64,000 nucleotides of DNA from positions 1-64,000 of the forward strand of contig CAVBBL010000006.1 of the NCBI GenBank assembly GCA_963593905.1. The letters run 5' to 3'. The translations under genes and the position numbers were made by a program. Shown in pieces: positions 42,916 through 51,781 of this stretch. A model generated the notes under the pieces. It saw only the letters and a list, made by a program, of their open reading frames with translations, ran no database searches and was not told where the DNA came from. This stretch comes from CAG-791 sp963593905 (GTDB lineage: Bacteria; Bacillota; Clostridia; Lachnospirales; Lachnospiraceae). Within the stretch, counting starts at the first letter, position 1. Every line of letters begins with the position of its first letter.

Positions 42916-42956
42916 AACGTTTTTCATACAGAACAGCTTTTTAGCCATAACTGTTA

Positions 42957-43994
42957 TTACCAAATTCGCATGACGTGCTGCATCAGGAGGCTGACGACGG
43001 TAATGCCGCACCAGCAGCAGGCACCCACCAGGATGGGCTTTCCTCCGGTCTTCACTAATTTGATCACGTTACTGTTCAGGCCAATCGCTGCCATGGCCAT
43101 GATGATCAGGAACTTGGACAGCTCCTTTAAGGGATTAAAAGTACTTGCCTCTATACCCATATTAACGCAAATGGTGGTGATAACGGCTGCAATTATAAAG
43201 TAAAGAATAAACATGGGAAAAGCTCTTTTTAAGCTGAACTTTGTCGCCTGTTTTCCCTCTTTTTGGCTCTTGCCGGCGCGAATCAGTGAAAGTATCAGTG
43301 TTATAGGAATAATGGCCAGTGTTCTGGTAAGCTTGACGGTCACAGCTTTATTCAGGGTCTCACTGCCAAGGTTCCACATGCTGTCCCAGGTGGACGCCGC
43401 TGCCGTCACTGAAGAGGTGTCGTTGATGGCGGTACCTGCAAAGATGCCGAAGGCATCCCCGTGCAGCGTATCAAAGCCGATAGCTTTTCCCAGAATCGGG
43501 AAAAAGATGGCTGCGAGCACATTGAAGAAAAAGATCACGGCGATAGACTGGGCCACTTCATTATCATCTGCGTCGATGACAGGTGCTGTAGCCGCAATGG
43601 CAGATCCGCCGCAGATAGAGGAGCCGACGCCTACCAGAATGGCTGTATTGGAGGGCACCTTCCATAGCTTTTGCAGTGCCCAGGCGATGACCAGAGATGT
43701 GGTGATGGTGCAGACGATGATGGGAAGGGACTGTCTGCCTGTCTCAAAAATCACGCCCAGATTCATGCCAAAGCCAAGGAGTACCACTGCGGTCTGCAAA
43801 ATGATCTTTGAAGTCCATTTGATGCCTGCCTCTGCCTTTCCCTTATCCTGCCAGAACATAGCGATGACCATCCCTGCCAGGATCGCTGTCACAGCGCCGC
43901 CGATCACGGGAAAGAGCTTTCCGATGCCCCACGCCGGTATGGCGATCAGCAGGCATACCAGAATACCTGTAGCGTTTTTCTTTAAAAAATACAT
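42957..43994 (-). CDS. yeiH: YeiH/UPF0324-family membrane protein (putative sulfate or sulfite exporter)
   Basis: 345-residue protein with about ten transmembrane helices. Family pattern: GGAVTAILAGMVIAM, VGVGSSICGGSAIAATAPVIDA, and GTAINDTSSVTAAA. ATG at 43,994 follows AAAGGAAGTAC; a longer in-frame N-terminus is not plausible. Divergent LysR regulator, as with yeiH/yeiE. Substrate is inferred from the family name only. Confidence 0.88.
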   Translation of the reverse strand: MYFLKKNATGILVCLLIAIPAWGIGKLFPVIGGAVTAILAGMVIAMFWQDKGKAEAGIKWTSKIILQTAVVLLGFGMNLGVIFETGRQSLPIIVCTITTSLVIAWALQKLWKVPSNTAILVGVGSSICGGSAIAATAPVIDADDNEVAQSIAVIFFFNVLAAIFFPILGKAIGFDTLHGDAFGIFAGTAINDTSSVTAAASTWDSMWNLGSETLNKAVTVKLTRTLAIIPITLILSLIRAGKSQKEGKQATKFSLKRAFPMFILYFIIAAVITTICVNMGIEASTFNPLKELSKFLIIMAMAAIGLNSNVIKLVKTGGKPILVGACCWCGITVVSLLMQHVMRIW

Positions 43995-44302
43995 TTGTAC
44001 TTCCTTTCTGCGCCGGCGCCCATGTTCCTGTCCTTGACCGGCCTGTCGATCGGATAACGGATGATTTCTGACAAAACGGAGTTCTCCGCAAGGATGACCG
44101 GTGTGCCATATCACATGGGCAGCGGCAATACTTTCTTCTTTTCAACCGGCATTGTATCACTGTACAATAATAAGGTAAAATTATATATTTCTATAGAATG
44201 ATAAATTTATTTTATTATACTTTAACTGCTGTCTTTCACCTGTTTTTGATCTGATTTGTCAATGACTCTTCACAGCTATATTGCTCAGAAAGGATGATTC
44301 CT
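43995..44302. promoter_or_regulatory. Divergent promoter region of yeiH and the LysR gene
   Basis: 308 nt. AT-rich part at 44,165-44,220 holds the perfect palindrome ATAAATTTAT (44,201-44,210), a possible LysR-type site, and several -10-like boxes. Confidence 0.4.
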
Positions 44303-45190
44303 ATGCTAGATTTCAGAACAGAGACCTTTCTCACTGTATGTCAGACTCTGAATTACACGGCAGCAGCCAGGCAGCTGCACATTACGCAGCCTGCCGTCTC
44401 CCAGCATATTCACTTTCTGGAAAAAGAATACGGTGTCCCTCTTTTTCTGTATAAAAACAAACAGCTTTTCCTTACTGACGCCGGAGAAATACTCCGCAAG
44501 CATCTGCTGACCATCCAGAATGATGAGAAAGCAGTAAAGGAAGAACTGCGCTCTGTTCGTGCCGGCATAGAGACGCTTTCCATAGGGGTCACCATGACCA
44601 TCGGTGAGTATGCCATTGTCGATCGGCTCTCCGATTATCTGCACCTCCATCCGGAAATCAATCTGCATCTTCACTACGGCAATACCTCTCAGCTGCTGCA
44701 GCTGTTGGATCAGGGACAGATCCGCATGGCTATCGTAGAGGGAAACTATCCAAAAGGAAACTATGCCCACCAAAAATACAGCACAGAGGACTATATCGCC
44801 GTCTGTGCTGTATCACATCATTTTATAAAATCTGATCCGCTGCATATCACTGATCTTACAGAAGAGCGCCTGCTGGTGCGGGAACATGGATCCGGCACCA
44901 GAGACATTCTGGAGCAAAGCCTGACAACCAGAGGAATTCATATCTCTGATTTCCGGCATTACATTGAGGTAGAAAACATGCATACCATCATCGGTCTCCT
45001 GAAAAGGGACTGCGGCATTTCTTTTCTGTACAGGATCGCGGTGGAGGAAGAGCTGCAAAAAGGAACTATACGGGAAATTTCTCTGGAGGATTTCCGGATG
45101 CAGCATGACTTTGACATGATCTGGGAAAAAGGCAGCATCTATACCGATAAATTTCTTTCCATCTCAGAAGCCATTACAAAGAACAAATAA
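44303..45190 (+). CDS. LysR-family transcriptional regulator
   Basis: 295 residues: N-terminal winged helix (ETFLTVCQTLNYTAAARQLH, ITQPAVSQHI), then a PBP-like effector domain. The N-terminus resembles CysB/CysR-type regulators. ATG at 44,303 is preferred with AAAGGATG 6-8 nt upstream; ATG at 44,294 is too close to it. Divergent from yeiH, which it probably controls. Confidence 0.9.
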   Translation: MLDFRTETFLTVCQTLNYTAAARQLHITQPAVSQHIHFLEKEYGVPLFLYKNKQLFLTDAGEILRKHLLTIQNDEKAVKEELRSVRAGIETLSIGVTMTIGEYAIVDRLSDYLHLHPEINLHLHYGNTSQLLQLLDQGQIRMAIVEGNYPKGNYAHQKYSTEDYIAVCAVSHHFIKSDPLHITDLTEERLLVREHGSGTRDILEQSLTTRGIHISDFRHYIEVENMHTIIGLLKRDCGISFLYRIAVEEELQKGTIREISLEDFRMQHDFDMIWEKGSIYTDKFLSISEAITKNK

Positions 45191-45242
45191 AACACAGGAT
45201 GGATATGCATGCCGGCTGTTGCTTTTATTGCTTTTATTGTTT

Positions 45243-47243
45243 TTACTGTTCTTCCAGATAACTCTCAGTGGGCATCTGGGGTGCATCTTCCAGATTTGTC
45301 ACATCCAGATATCCCTTGATGGGGAAATTATCAAAGGCCAGACCGCCCAAATACTCATAGCTGTCCAATCCGTCTATGCTGCACATGGTGTCCAGAAATT
45401 CTGACCAGTCTACCCATTTGTCCACTTTACCTACGTAGAGATAGCTCTCCCCGGGATTGACCACGGACACTGCATATTCGTTGCGGAAATAGTCCCCTTC
45501 TATCAGTTCCTCTTCTGTCAGATCCGGATTTTCCTCTCTGACCTTGTCATTATAATCCTCTGTCCGATCTTTGTCGAAGCCGTAATTGATGAACATTCTG
45601 TAATATTCCTGATTCTCATAGGTCTGCTTCTGCGTCACCACCACGGCGTATTTCTGTCCTTTTTTCAGTTCCAGTCCGCCGTCATCGATCTCGAGGCGGT
45701 GATAACCGGCATGTTCAAAGGTAAGTTCACCGCTGGCTGCACTCTCTCCGTCGCAGGGAGTCTTAAAATCATCCTCCAGCAGGTAGCATTCCAGTTCCAC
45801 CTCGATATTCTCTGCGTCTGTCTTGCACATAACGGAGCGGAGCACGCCGTCTGCCTCAGCGGTAAAGACGTTGGCCGTGGAAATCTTATTTTTTCCGGTC
45901 CAGCTCATCTCCTGACCGCTGGCCAGGAAATCGTATTGGTCAATAATGGTATCCACTGTATCTGCCATATCTGTGTCAAAGAGATATGCCTGCATATCGC
46001 TGAGGCTTCGGTCATAGTAAGAGATATAGAAATAACCTGTACTGTATCCCCCTTCGTCCACAATGCCCCAGGGACTGGCATTCGGGAAGGAGGAATAATC
46101 TGATCCCCAGCTGTTCTTGACGATCCAGGCGCCGTCTCCTTCGGGCAGATGAGCCTCGCCATCTCCGTCAGGATCATCAGTATGATCCAGAAAATCCTCT
46201 CTGGAAATGGTATCGTCCCATCCCACGATAGTCACCTCATGATTGGAAGGACTTCCATCATAGGTAAAGTGGGTCCAATGGTTATCCGCTGTGTTGATAT
46301 AGGAAGGTATTTCCTCCTCTGCATTTTCCGCATAAGGGGAATAACTATCCGCACAGATCGCCACAGTGATGGCACGACCGCTGAGAAGCACATCCTTCAT
46401 CGTATCTGTGGCTCCCTGGTCGTATCCCTTGTAATTGGCCTCCCGCTCTTCCTTGTCTGCGCTGGTCTCGCCGATATTCCCTGTATAGACTGCCGGAGAG
46501 AGCAGTACGTCCGCACTCATCAGCTCATAGTTGTGAACGAAACGGTACTCCTCAGGAACAGACCAATCATCCTCTGTGCTGTAATTTAAGGGATCACCGT
46601 CCTCGTCATCGACAGTATTGCCTTCCTTACCTCTGTAGGGAATCATGGACTCCGGCGCAATGCCTACACCGGAGGCTAACAGTGTGGTCGCCTCTGCCGT
46701 GGTGCCCCCGGCGTCCATGGGAGAGACATCGAAAAGAGTATGCATACCCTCTCCGTCCTGGCTGGAGCCGTCACTGAGACCGGTACCGGAGAAATAACCG
46801 ATCTGGTGCTCGGAGAGATCCAGCCCGGTCTCCTCATAGGTCTGATCCAGACTGGAAAGGATGCTGGTCTCCGCAGCTGCTACGGTACCGAATACCCAGC
46901 AGCTGCCCCAGGGAGTTTGGTCCTTGACCGGTGTCACATAGCCATAGTCCCGCAGATCAAACTGCTCAGGAAAATCGCCTGTGGATTCATCAGAGGGCTC
47001 CCGTTCCACTACCACATTCTCATCTTCATCATAGAGAGCAAGGACAATATCCTGCATGCTGGGCTCGCTCTCGGGCATGAGCATAAGAGCGGTAAAGGAA
47101 ACCACTACTACGCCAACGACAATGAGCAGACCATTGCGGAGCTTGTGGGACTTCTTTTTCTTCATCGTGTTGCCGGAGAGCTGTGCCTCTGTATAAAGCA
47201 CTTCTCCGGTATTCTGGCTGTTATTCTTTTTCTTTCTTCTCAT
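45243..47243 (-). CDS. Membrane-anchored C1 (papain-like) cysteine peptidase
   Basis: About 666-residue protein. A basic N-terminus and one transmembrane helix (about 35-55), then a papain-like domain: oxyanion Gln and Cys in KDQTPWGSCWVFG, His in NHEVTIVGWDD, Asn in VKNSWGSDY. The C-terminal third has beta-sandwich-like stretches, with the domain order of bacterial C1 lectin-like peptidases. The active site should face outside the membrane. ATG at 47,243 follows AAAGAGGTAAAA and hairpin module D. Likely trims host or own surface proteins; substrate unknown. Confidence 0.85.
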   Translation of the reverse strand: MRRKKKNNSQNTGEVLYTEAQLSGNTMKKKKSHKLRNGLLIVVGVVVVSFTALMLMPESEPSMQDIVLALYDEDENVVVEREPSDESTGDFPEQFDLRDYGYVTPVKDQTPWGSCWVFGTVAAAETSILSSLDQTYEETGLDLSEHQIGYFSGTGLSDGSSQDGEGMHTLFDVSPMDAGGTTAEATTLLASGVGIAPESMIPYRGKEGNTVDDEDGDPLNYSTEDDWSVPEEYRFVHNYELMSADVLLSPAVYTGNIGETSADKEEREANYKGYDQGATDTMKDVLLSGRAITVAICADSYSPYAENAEEEIPSYINTADNHWTHFTYDGSPSNHEVTIVGWDDTISREDFLDHTDDPDGDGEAHLPEGDGAWIVKNSWGSDYSSFPNASPWGIVDEGGYSTGYFYISYYDRSLSDMQAYLFDTDMADTVDTIIDQYDFLASGQEMSWTGKNKISTANVFTAEADGVLRSVMCKTDAENIEVELECYLLEDDFKTPCDGESAASGELTFEHAGYHRLEIDDGGLELKKGQKYAVVVTQKQTYENQEYYRMFINYGFDKDRTEDYNDKVREENPDLTEEELIEGDYFRNEYAVSVVNPGESYLYVGKVDKWVDWSEFLDTMCSIDGLDSYEYLGGLAFDNFPIKGYLDVTNLEDAPQMPTESYLEEQ

Positions 47244-47550
47244 TTTTACCTCTTTGAGCCGCAGCTCGTCTGCGGCTATGTGAGGAGAATTTCGCGAAGG
47301 CGAATTCTCCGATACAATTAGCAAGGATGCCGAAGGTATCCTTGCAATGACGAAAAATGGCATCAGACATTTTTCGTCATTTTCCCTCTTTAAGCCGCAG
47401 CTCGTCTGCGGCTATGTGAGGAGAATTTCGCGAAGGCGAATTCTCCGATACAATTAGCAAGGATGCCGAAGGTATCCTTGCAATGACAGAAAATGACATC
47501 AGTCATTTTCTGTCATTTTCCCTCTTTCAGCAGCAGCTTGTCTGCGGCTG
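47244..47550 (-). repeat. Mosaic hairpin element, two full tandem copies plus a partial one
   Basis: Copy at about 47,250-47,385 and copy at about 47,386-47,520, each with modules A-B-C-D in gene orientation, and a leftover D at 47,529-47,550. Module A of one copy is AATGACGAAAAATG/CATTTTTCGTCATT and of the other AATGACAGAAAATGAC/GTCATTTTCTGTCATT: changes in one arm are matched in the other. Confidence 0.85.
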
Positions 47551-47641
47551 CATAATACGATCTGACGTTTTCAGCATCATGTTTCGCAGTTTACCTGATG
47601 CCTTATACTCAAAGCGTAACAACCGCTTTCCCCTTGCTATG

Positions 47642-47698
47642 AAAAAAGCCGAGCGAAAGAGGACTGACAAAAATGCCCGCCTCCCTCTTCCTCGGCTT
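47642..47698 (-). terminator. Terminator of the alanine symporter gene
   Basis: AAGCCGAG/CTCGGCTT with inner AAGAGG/CCTCTT; on the minus strand CTTTTTTC follows. Confidence 0.8.
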
Positions 47699-47720
47699 AC
47701 TGCTGCATGATAAAACTTTC

Positions 47721-49124
47721 TTATTTAGATTTGCTGCCCTCTCCGGCAAAATACTCCTTCGCCAGCTTGCATACCACACCGCTTAAGAGGAACACACCGA
47801 TCAGGTTCGGAATGGCCATCAATCCATTAAAGGTATCGGCAATATCCCAGAGCAGTCCCAGGTCAATAGTAGCCCCCAGGATAGACACAAGGGAATAAAC
47901 CACCAGGAAGGGGCGCACCACCTTATCCGTAGAGAAAAGGAAGCTGATGCATCGGGAGCCGTAGAGGCCCCAGCTGATAATGGTGGAAAAAGCAAAGCAG
48001 CAAAGAGCCAGCGCTGTAAAGATGGTGATCCAGTTGCCATAGACAAGGGTAAAACCGGAAATCGTCAGTTCCGCCCCGGCTGCCTGTCCGTATCCCACGG
48101 TCGTGCCGCTGCACAGGATAACCAATGCAGTCAATGTACAAATGACAATGGTATCTGCAAAAACTTCGAAGATACCGAACATGCCCTGCTTCACCGGCTT
48201 GCTGGTATCCGCACAGGCATGAGCGATGGAACCGGTGCCCAGTCCGGCCTCATTGGAGAAGATTCCTCTGGAAACACCCTTTTTCATACTCAGAAAAATA
48301 CTGCCTACCATACCGCCGGTAAATCCTCTGGGATTAAAGGCGCCGCCGATGATGGAAGCGAAAACCTCCGGAATCCGTCCGGCATTCAGAATCACAACTC
48401 CCAGTGCCATAACTACATAGAGAAGCGCCATGAAAGGCACCAGACGCTCCGCCACGCTTCCGATCCGCTTGATTCCCCCCAGGAGCACCATGGCCACCAG
48501 GATGGCGATGATCACACCAAGAATCAGATTCAAGTTGGAAAGCGCCTTTCCGGAAATCGGATGAAAACTGTTTACCGCAGAGATAATGGCGGTAGTAATG
48601 GTATTGACCTGGGTGGCATTGCCGGTTCCAAAGACCGTCAGCACTCCAAAGAGAGAATAGGCGAAAGCCAGCCACGCCCATTTTTTGCCAAGGCCATTAC
48701 GGATATAGTACATGGGTCCGCCTACTAATTCACCGTTTTGGTTGCGTTCATGGAAATGCACGGCCAGGGTCACTTCCGCAAACTTCGTGCACATGCCGAG
48801 GATAGCGGAGCACCACATCCAGAAGACCGCACCGGGGCCTCCCAGCGCGATAGCTCCTGCCACGCCGGCAATATTGCCGGTACCCACGGTGCCTGCCAGT
48901 GCAGTACAGACCGCCTGAAAAGGCGTTATGGCGCCGTCTGAGGCATCCTTTTTCTTAAACATGCGCCCCAATGTCGTGCGGATCGCATAGGGAAACTTTC
49001 TGATCTGCAAAAAGCCGGTACGGATACTTAGGTACAGTCCCACGCCCAATATGCAGATCATAGCCGGCACGCCCCAGATAAACTGGTTCACTGCCTGATT
49101 GACAGCCGTAATCGTCTCTAACAT
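47721..49124 (-). CDS. Sodium:alanine symporter (AGCS family)
   Basis: 467-residue secondary transporter with about eleven helices. Family signatures are TALAGTVGTGNIAGVA, GGPGAVFWMW, GGPMYYI, and FSNEAGLGTGSIAHA. ATG at 49,124 is preceded by GGGGAGGAGT. A strong stem-loop lies 60 nt upstream in its leader; no glycine riboswitch pattern was found. Confidence 0.93.
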   Translation of the reverse strand: MLETITAVNQAVNQFIWGVPAMICILGVGLYLSIRTGFLQIRKFPYAIRTTLGRMFKKKDASDGAITPFQAVCTALAGTVGTGNIAGVAGAIALGGPGAVFWMWCSAILGMCTKFAEVTLAVHFHERNQNGELVGGPMYYIRNGLGKKWAWLAFAYSLFGVLTVFGTGNATQVNTITTAIISAVNSFHPISGKALSNLNLILGVIIAILVAMVLLGGIKRIGSVAERLVPFMALLYVVMALGVVILNAGRIPEVFASIIGGAFNPRGFTGGMVGSIFLSMKKGVSRGIFSNEAGLGTGSIAHACADTSKPVKQGMFGIFEVFADTIVICTLTALVILCSGTTVGYGQAAGAELTISGFTLVYGNWITIFTALALCCFAFSTIISWGLYGSRCISFLFSTDKVVRPFLVVYSLVSILGATIDLGLLWDIADTFNGLMAIPNLIGVFLLSGVVCKLAKEYFAGEGSKSK

Positions 49125-49182
49125 ACTCCTCCCCATTTCCAAGAAGCATTTCAGGAGAAAACAGCGAACAGCCTTCCTTCTT

Positions 49183-49226
49183 CCACCTGTTTCTGCAGCT
49201 GTTTCGGCAGCTGTAGAAACAGGTGG
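49183..49226 (-). promoter_or_regulatory. Strong hairpin in the symporter leader
   Basis: 12-bp CCACCTGTTTCT/AGAAACAGGTGG with inner CAGCTG/CAGCTG. No U-run follows, so not a standard terminator; could stabilise or regulate the mRNA. Confidence 0.5.
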
Positions 49227-49420
49227 ATTTGCAGCTGTATTGCGGTTTTCTCTTTGCTCTTTTTTATTCTTAGTATTTTTTTGCGTACAATCGGTTTATT
49301 TTAGCATAGGAGTATGATTCTGCGCAAATCTGTAAACTCGTAAAGTCGCAAATGTGCAAAGTCCCATAAGTCACCGCCTCACTAAGACTGACATCCGTAT
49401 CGATTGTCCGTACAGATACG

Positions 49421-49458
49421 AAAAAAAAGATCGGCTGCTGTTTATTAAGCAACCGACC
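49421..49458 (-). terminator. Terminator of the MATE gene
   Basis: GGTCGGTTGCT/AGCAGCCGATC stem followed by eight U on the minus strand, 17 nt after the stop. Confidence 0.85.
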
Positions 49459-49474
49459 TTTCGCCGTTTTATTA

Positions 49475-50830
49475 TCAGATGGCTTTTTTACCGACCATCA
49501 TTTTCTTATTGTAATAAAGGAAAAATCCCACATTCAGCACAATGCCCACACAGGTGGAGATAGGTGCTGCCAGACCAATCTTGGTAAGGCTGGCATTGGC
49601 CTCACTGCTGAAGAGATAGGCCAGAGGGAGGCGCACCAATAAGGTCTGCACCAGTCCCTGAATCATCACCCACACTGTCTGATCGCTGCCGTTAAAGAAG
49701 CCCACCATACTGAAAAGAACGGCTGTGACGATAGCCTCCGGAGCAAATCCCTTCAGATAGGCAAAGGCATTCTGTATAACCCCGGCGTCGGTGGAAAAGA
49801 TGCCTGAGAGCACATCTCCCTTGAGCATCACCAGACCAAAGACCATACAGCCGATGACCAATCCCACACCGATACCGGTGAACATGGACTTTTTGGCACG
49901 CCTGTAATCCCCTGCGCCCACATTCTGAGAGACAAAGGAGGCCATAGACTGCATCAGGGAGCTGGGAATCAGCATGGCGAAATTGACGATCTTGCAGGCC
50001 ACGCCGTAGCCCGAGGAGGCCTCCAGACCCAGACGGTTTACGAAAGCACAGAGCGCCAGGAAGGAAACCTGGGTCAGAAATTCCTGTAATGCCAAAGGAA
50101 GGCCAATGGCCAGAAATCGCCTGCACTGGTCATTTAAGCGGATGTCTGATTTATGAATCTTAAAGGACAGATTTTTCTTAAGCAGCATCCACACCGCGCA
50201 GACCACGCTGACTGCCTGGGCAAATACCGTGGCAAAGGCGGCGCCGGCGGCATCCATATGGAAAACAGCTACCAGCAGCAGATCTCCGAAAATATTACAA
50301 ATACAGGCGATCAGCACGAAGATCAGCGGGGACTTGCTGTCTCCAAGACCACGGAAGATCGCAGAAAGTAAATTATAAGCTACGATGAAGAAAATGCCGC
50401 TGCCGCAGATACGAACATAGCTGGTGGTCAGCGTCACTGCCTCATCCGGTGCCTGCATAAGAATGGAAATCTGTCTCGCAAAGCAGACCATCCCCAAGAA
50501 CAGGATAACCGACAAGATCAAAAACACCACCACGGAACCGCCGATGACAGCACCGATGCGCTCCGGCTTTTTCTCACCCAGATACCGGGCAATCAGAACA
50601 GTGACGCCCATAGCCAACTGCGTCACCACAAAGGTGACCAGGTTCAGCACCTGGCTGCCCGTAGATACAGCGGACAGGCCGGAGGTAGAGCCAAATCGCC
50701 CCACTACCAACAGATCCACGGCGCCGTAAGCGGCCTGCAAAGCCAAAGCCCCCAGAATCGGAAACATGAACAGAATCAATTTCTGCAGAATACTGCCTTT
50801 TGTAAAATCTCCTTTTTCAGTTGCTGTCAT
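49475..50830 (-). CDS. MATE-family multidrug/organic cation exporter
   Basis: 451-residue transporter with twelve helices in two halves. Typical stretches are GRFGSTSGLSAVSTGSQ (N half) and ASSGYGVACKIVNFAMLIPSSLMQSMASFVSQNVGAG (C half; NorM/DinF-type). ATG at 50,830 overlaps the marR stop (TAATG) with GGAGGGCATA upstream, implying coupled translation and MarR control of export. Confidence 0.93.
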   Translation of the reverse strand: MTATEKGDFTKGSILQKLILFMFPILGALALQAAYGAVDLLVVGRFGSTSGLSAVSTGSQVLNLVTFVVTQLAMGVTVLIARYLGEKKPERIGAVIGGSVVVFLILSVILFLGMVCFARQISILMQAPDEAVTLTTSYVRICGSGIFFIVAYNLLSAIFRGLGDSKSPLIFVLIACICNIFGDLLLVAVFHMDAAGAAFATVFAQAVSVVCAVWMLLKKNLSFKIHKSDIRLNDQCRRFLAIGLPLALQEFLTQVSFLALCAFVNRLGLEASSGYGVACKIVNFAMLIPSSLMQSMASFVSQNVGAGDYRRAKKSMFTGIGVGLVIGCMVFGLVMLKGDVLSGIFSTDAGVIQNAFAYLKGFAPEAIVTAVLFSMVGFFNGSDQTVWVMIQGLVQTLLVRLPLAYLFSSEANASLTKIGLAAPISTCVGIVLNVGFFLYYNKKMMVGKKAI

Positions 50831-51270
50831 TATGCCCTCCATTCCGACATGATCTGATACATCCTGGTGATGGTGCGGATCATGCACTGTGCATCCTCTT
50901 GTGTTATATCTTCCATGCGCCTGCATAGATTTTCAAAAACCTCTGTATTATAAATCTGCGACAGTTCCCTGCCCTCCTTCGTCATATGCAGATAGGTGAT
51001 ACGGCCATCCTCCGCAGAGACCGTCTTGGTCAGATACCCTTTTGTCTCCATCTCCTTGATGGTCCTGGTGACGCCGGGCCTTGGCAGTCCTAAAGCATCA
51101 CTGATATCCGATACCTTTACCTGCATCCCTCGCTGCTCCATCTGCTCCATGACATCCAGATACTGGACATAGGAGGAGGCCACCCCTTTTGGCAAAGGCG
51201 GCAGCAGATCTCTGGTACGCTTGGCCAGATAACAGGCGTCCATCATTTGTTTTAAAAGCTCTATAGTCAT
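50830..51270 (-). CDS. MarR-family transcriptional regulator
   Basis: 146-residue winged-helix repressor: VSDISDALGLPRPGVTRTIKEM recognition helix and DGRITYLHMTKEG wing. ATG at 51,270 follows AAAAAGGAAG. First gene of the marR-MATE pair; an inverted repeat overlapping the promoter is the probable operator. Confidence 0.9.
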   Translation of the reverse strand: MTIELLKQMMDACYLAKRTRDLLPPLPKGVASSYVQYLDVMEQMEQRGMQVKVSDISDALGLPRPGVTRTIKEMETKGYLTKTVSAEDGRITYLHMTKEGRELSQIYNTEVFENLCRRMEDITQEDAQCMIRTITRMYQIMSEWRA

Positions 51271-51459
51271 GGTTTTCTTCCTTTTTCTCCGATGGCCGTA
51301 ACTGTAAAGTAAGAATTTCAGATTCTCGTCTGCCATCATGGCTATTTGTTTCTTTCTGAAGCAAATAACTGTGCAAAAACAATGAGAATCGAAGATTTTC
51401 ATTTGCCATCGGGCATATTTTTCACACTAATGACACTAGTTTATATTATGCAGTGTTTA

Positions 51460-51516
51460 ATAATTATCTCATGTAATTACCATTGATAATTATATGAAAT
51501 TGCTTGATTTTGTCAA
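51460..51516 (-). promoter_or_regulatory. marR-MATE promoter with palindromic operator
   Basis: Minus strand TTGACA (51,511-51,516), 16-nt spacer, TATAAT (51,489-51,494). Arms ATAATTATC (51,460-51,468) and GATAATTAT (51,485-51,493) flank 16 nt and cover the -10 box. Confidence 0.75.
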
Positions 51517-51541
51517 CATAAAAATATCGTAGGATAAATAA

Positions 51542-51670
51542 TGCCTGAATATCTGCACAGCTTGATATTCAGGCACTTTATTACATTATTCTGTTGTATT
51601 TTGTCATTTTTCCGCTCGTTTTTATAAATACACCCCTATACTCTTTCGAGCATAGGGGTGTACGTTTTTT
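51542..51670. terminator. Two strong hairpins in the gap between marR promoter and aldo/keto reductase
   Basis: TGCCTGAATATC/GATATTCAGGCA (51,542-51,575) and TACACCCCTAT/ATAGGGGTGTA (51,629-51,662) followed by CGTTTTTT on the plus strand. The second probably ends the reductase transcript and could also end a plus-strand RNA. Confidence 0.6.
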
Positions 51671-51781
51671 CATGATATCTTCCGCGGAATTTTTATATAG
51701 TAGATACCCGCTTTTCAAAGTAATGCTCTGCCTGTCTGTACTGCCTGGTTTTTACAGGAAAGTTCTGCAGAACGGATAGCC

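Noticed and set aside
50830..51402. Longer MarR protein starting near 51,402
   Set aside because: The extra 44 residues are not MarR-like, and AAAAAGGAAG marks ATG at 51,270.
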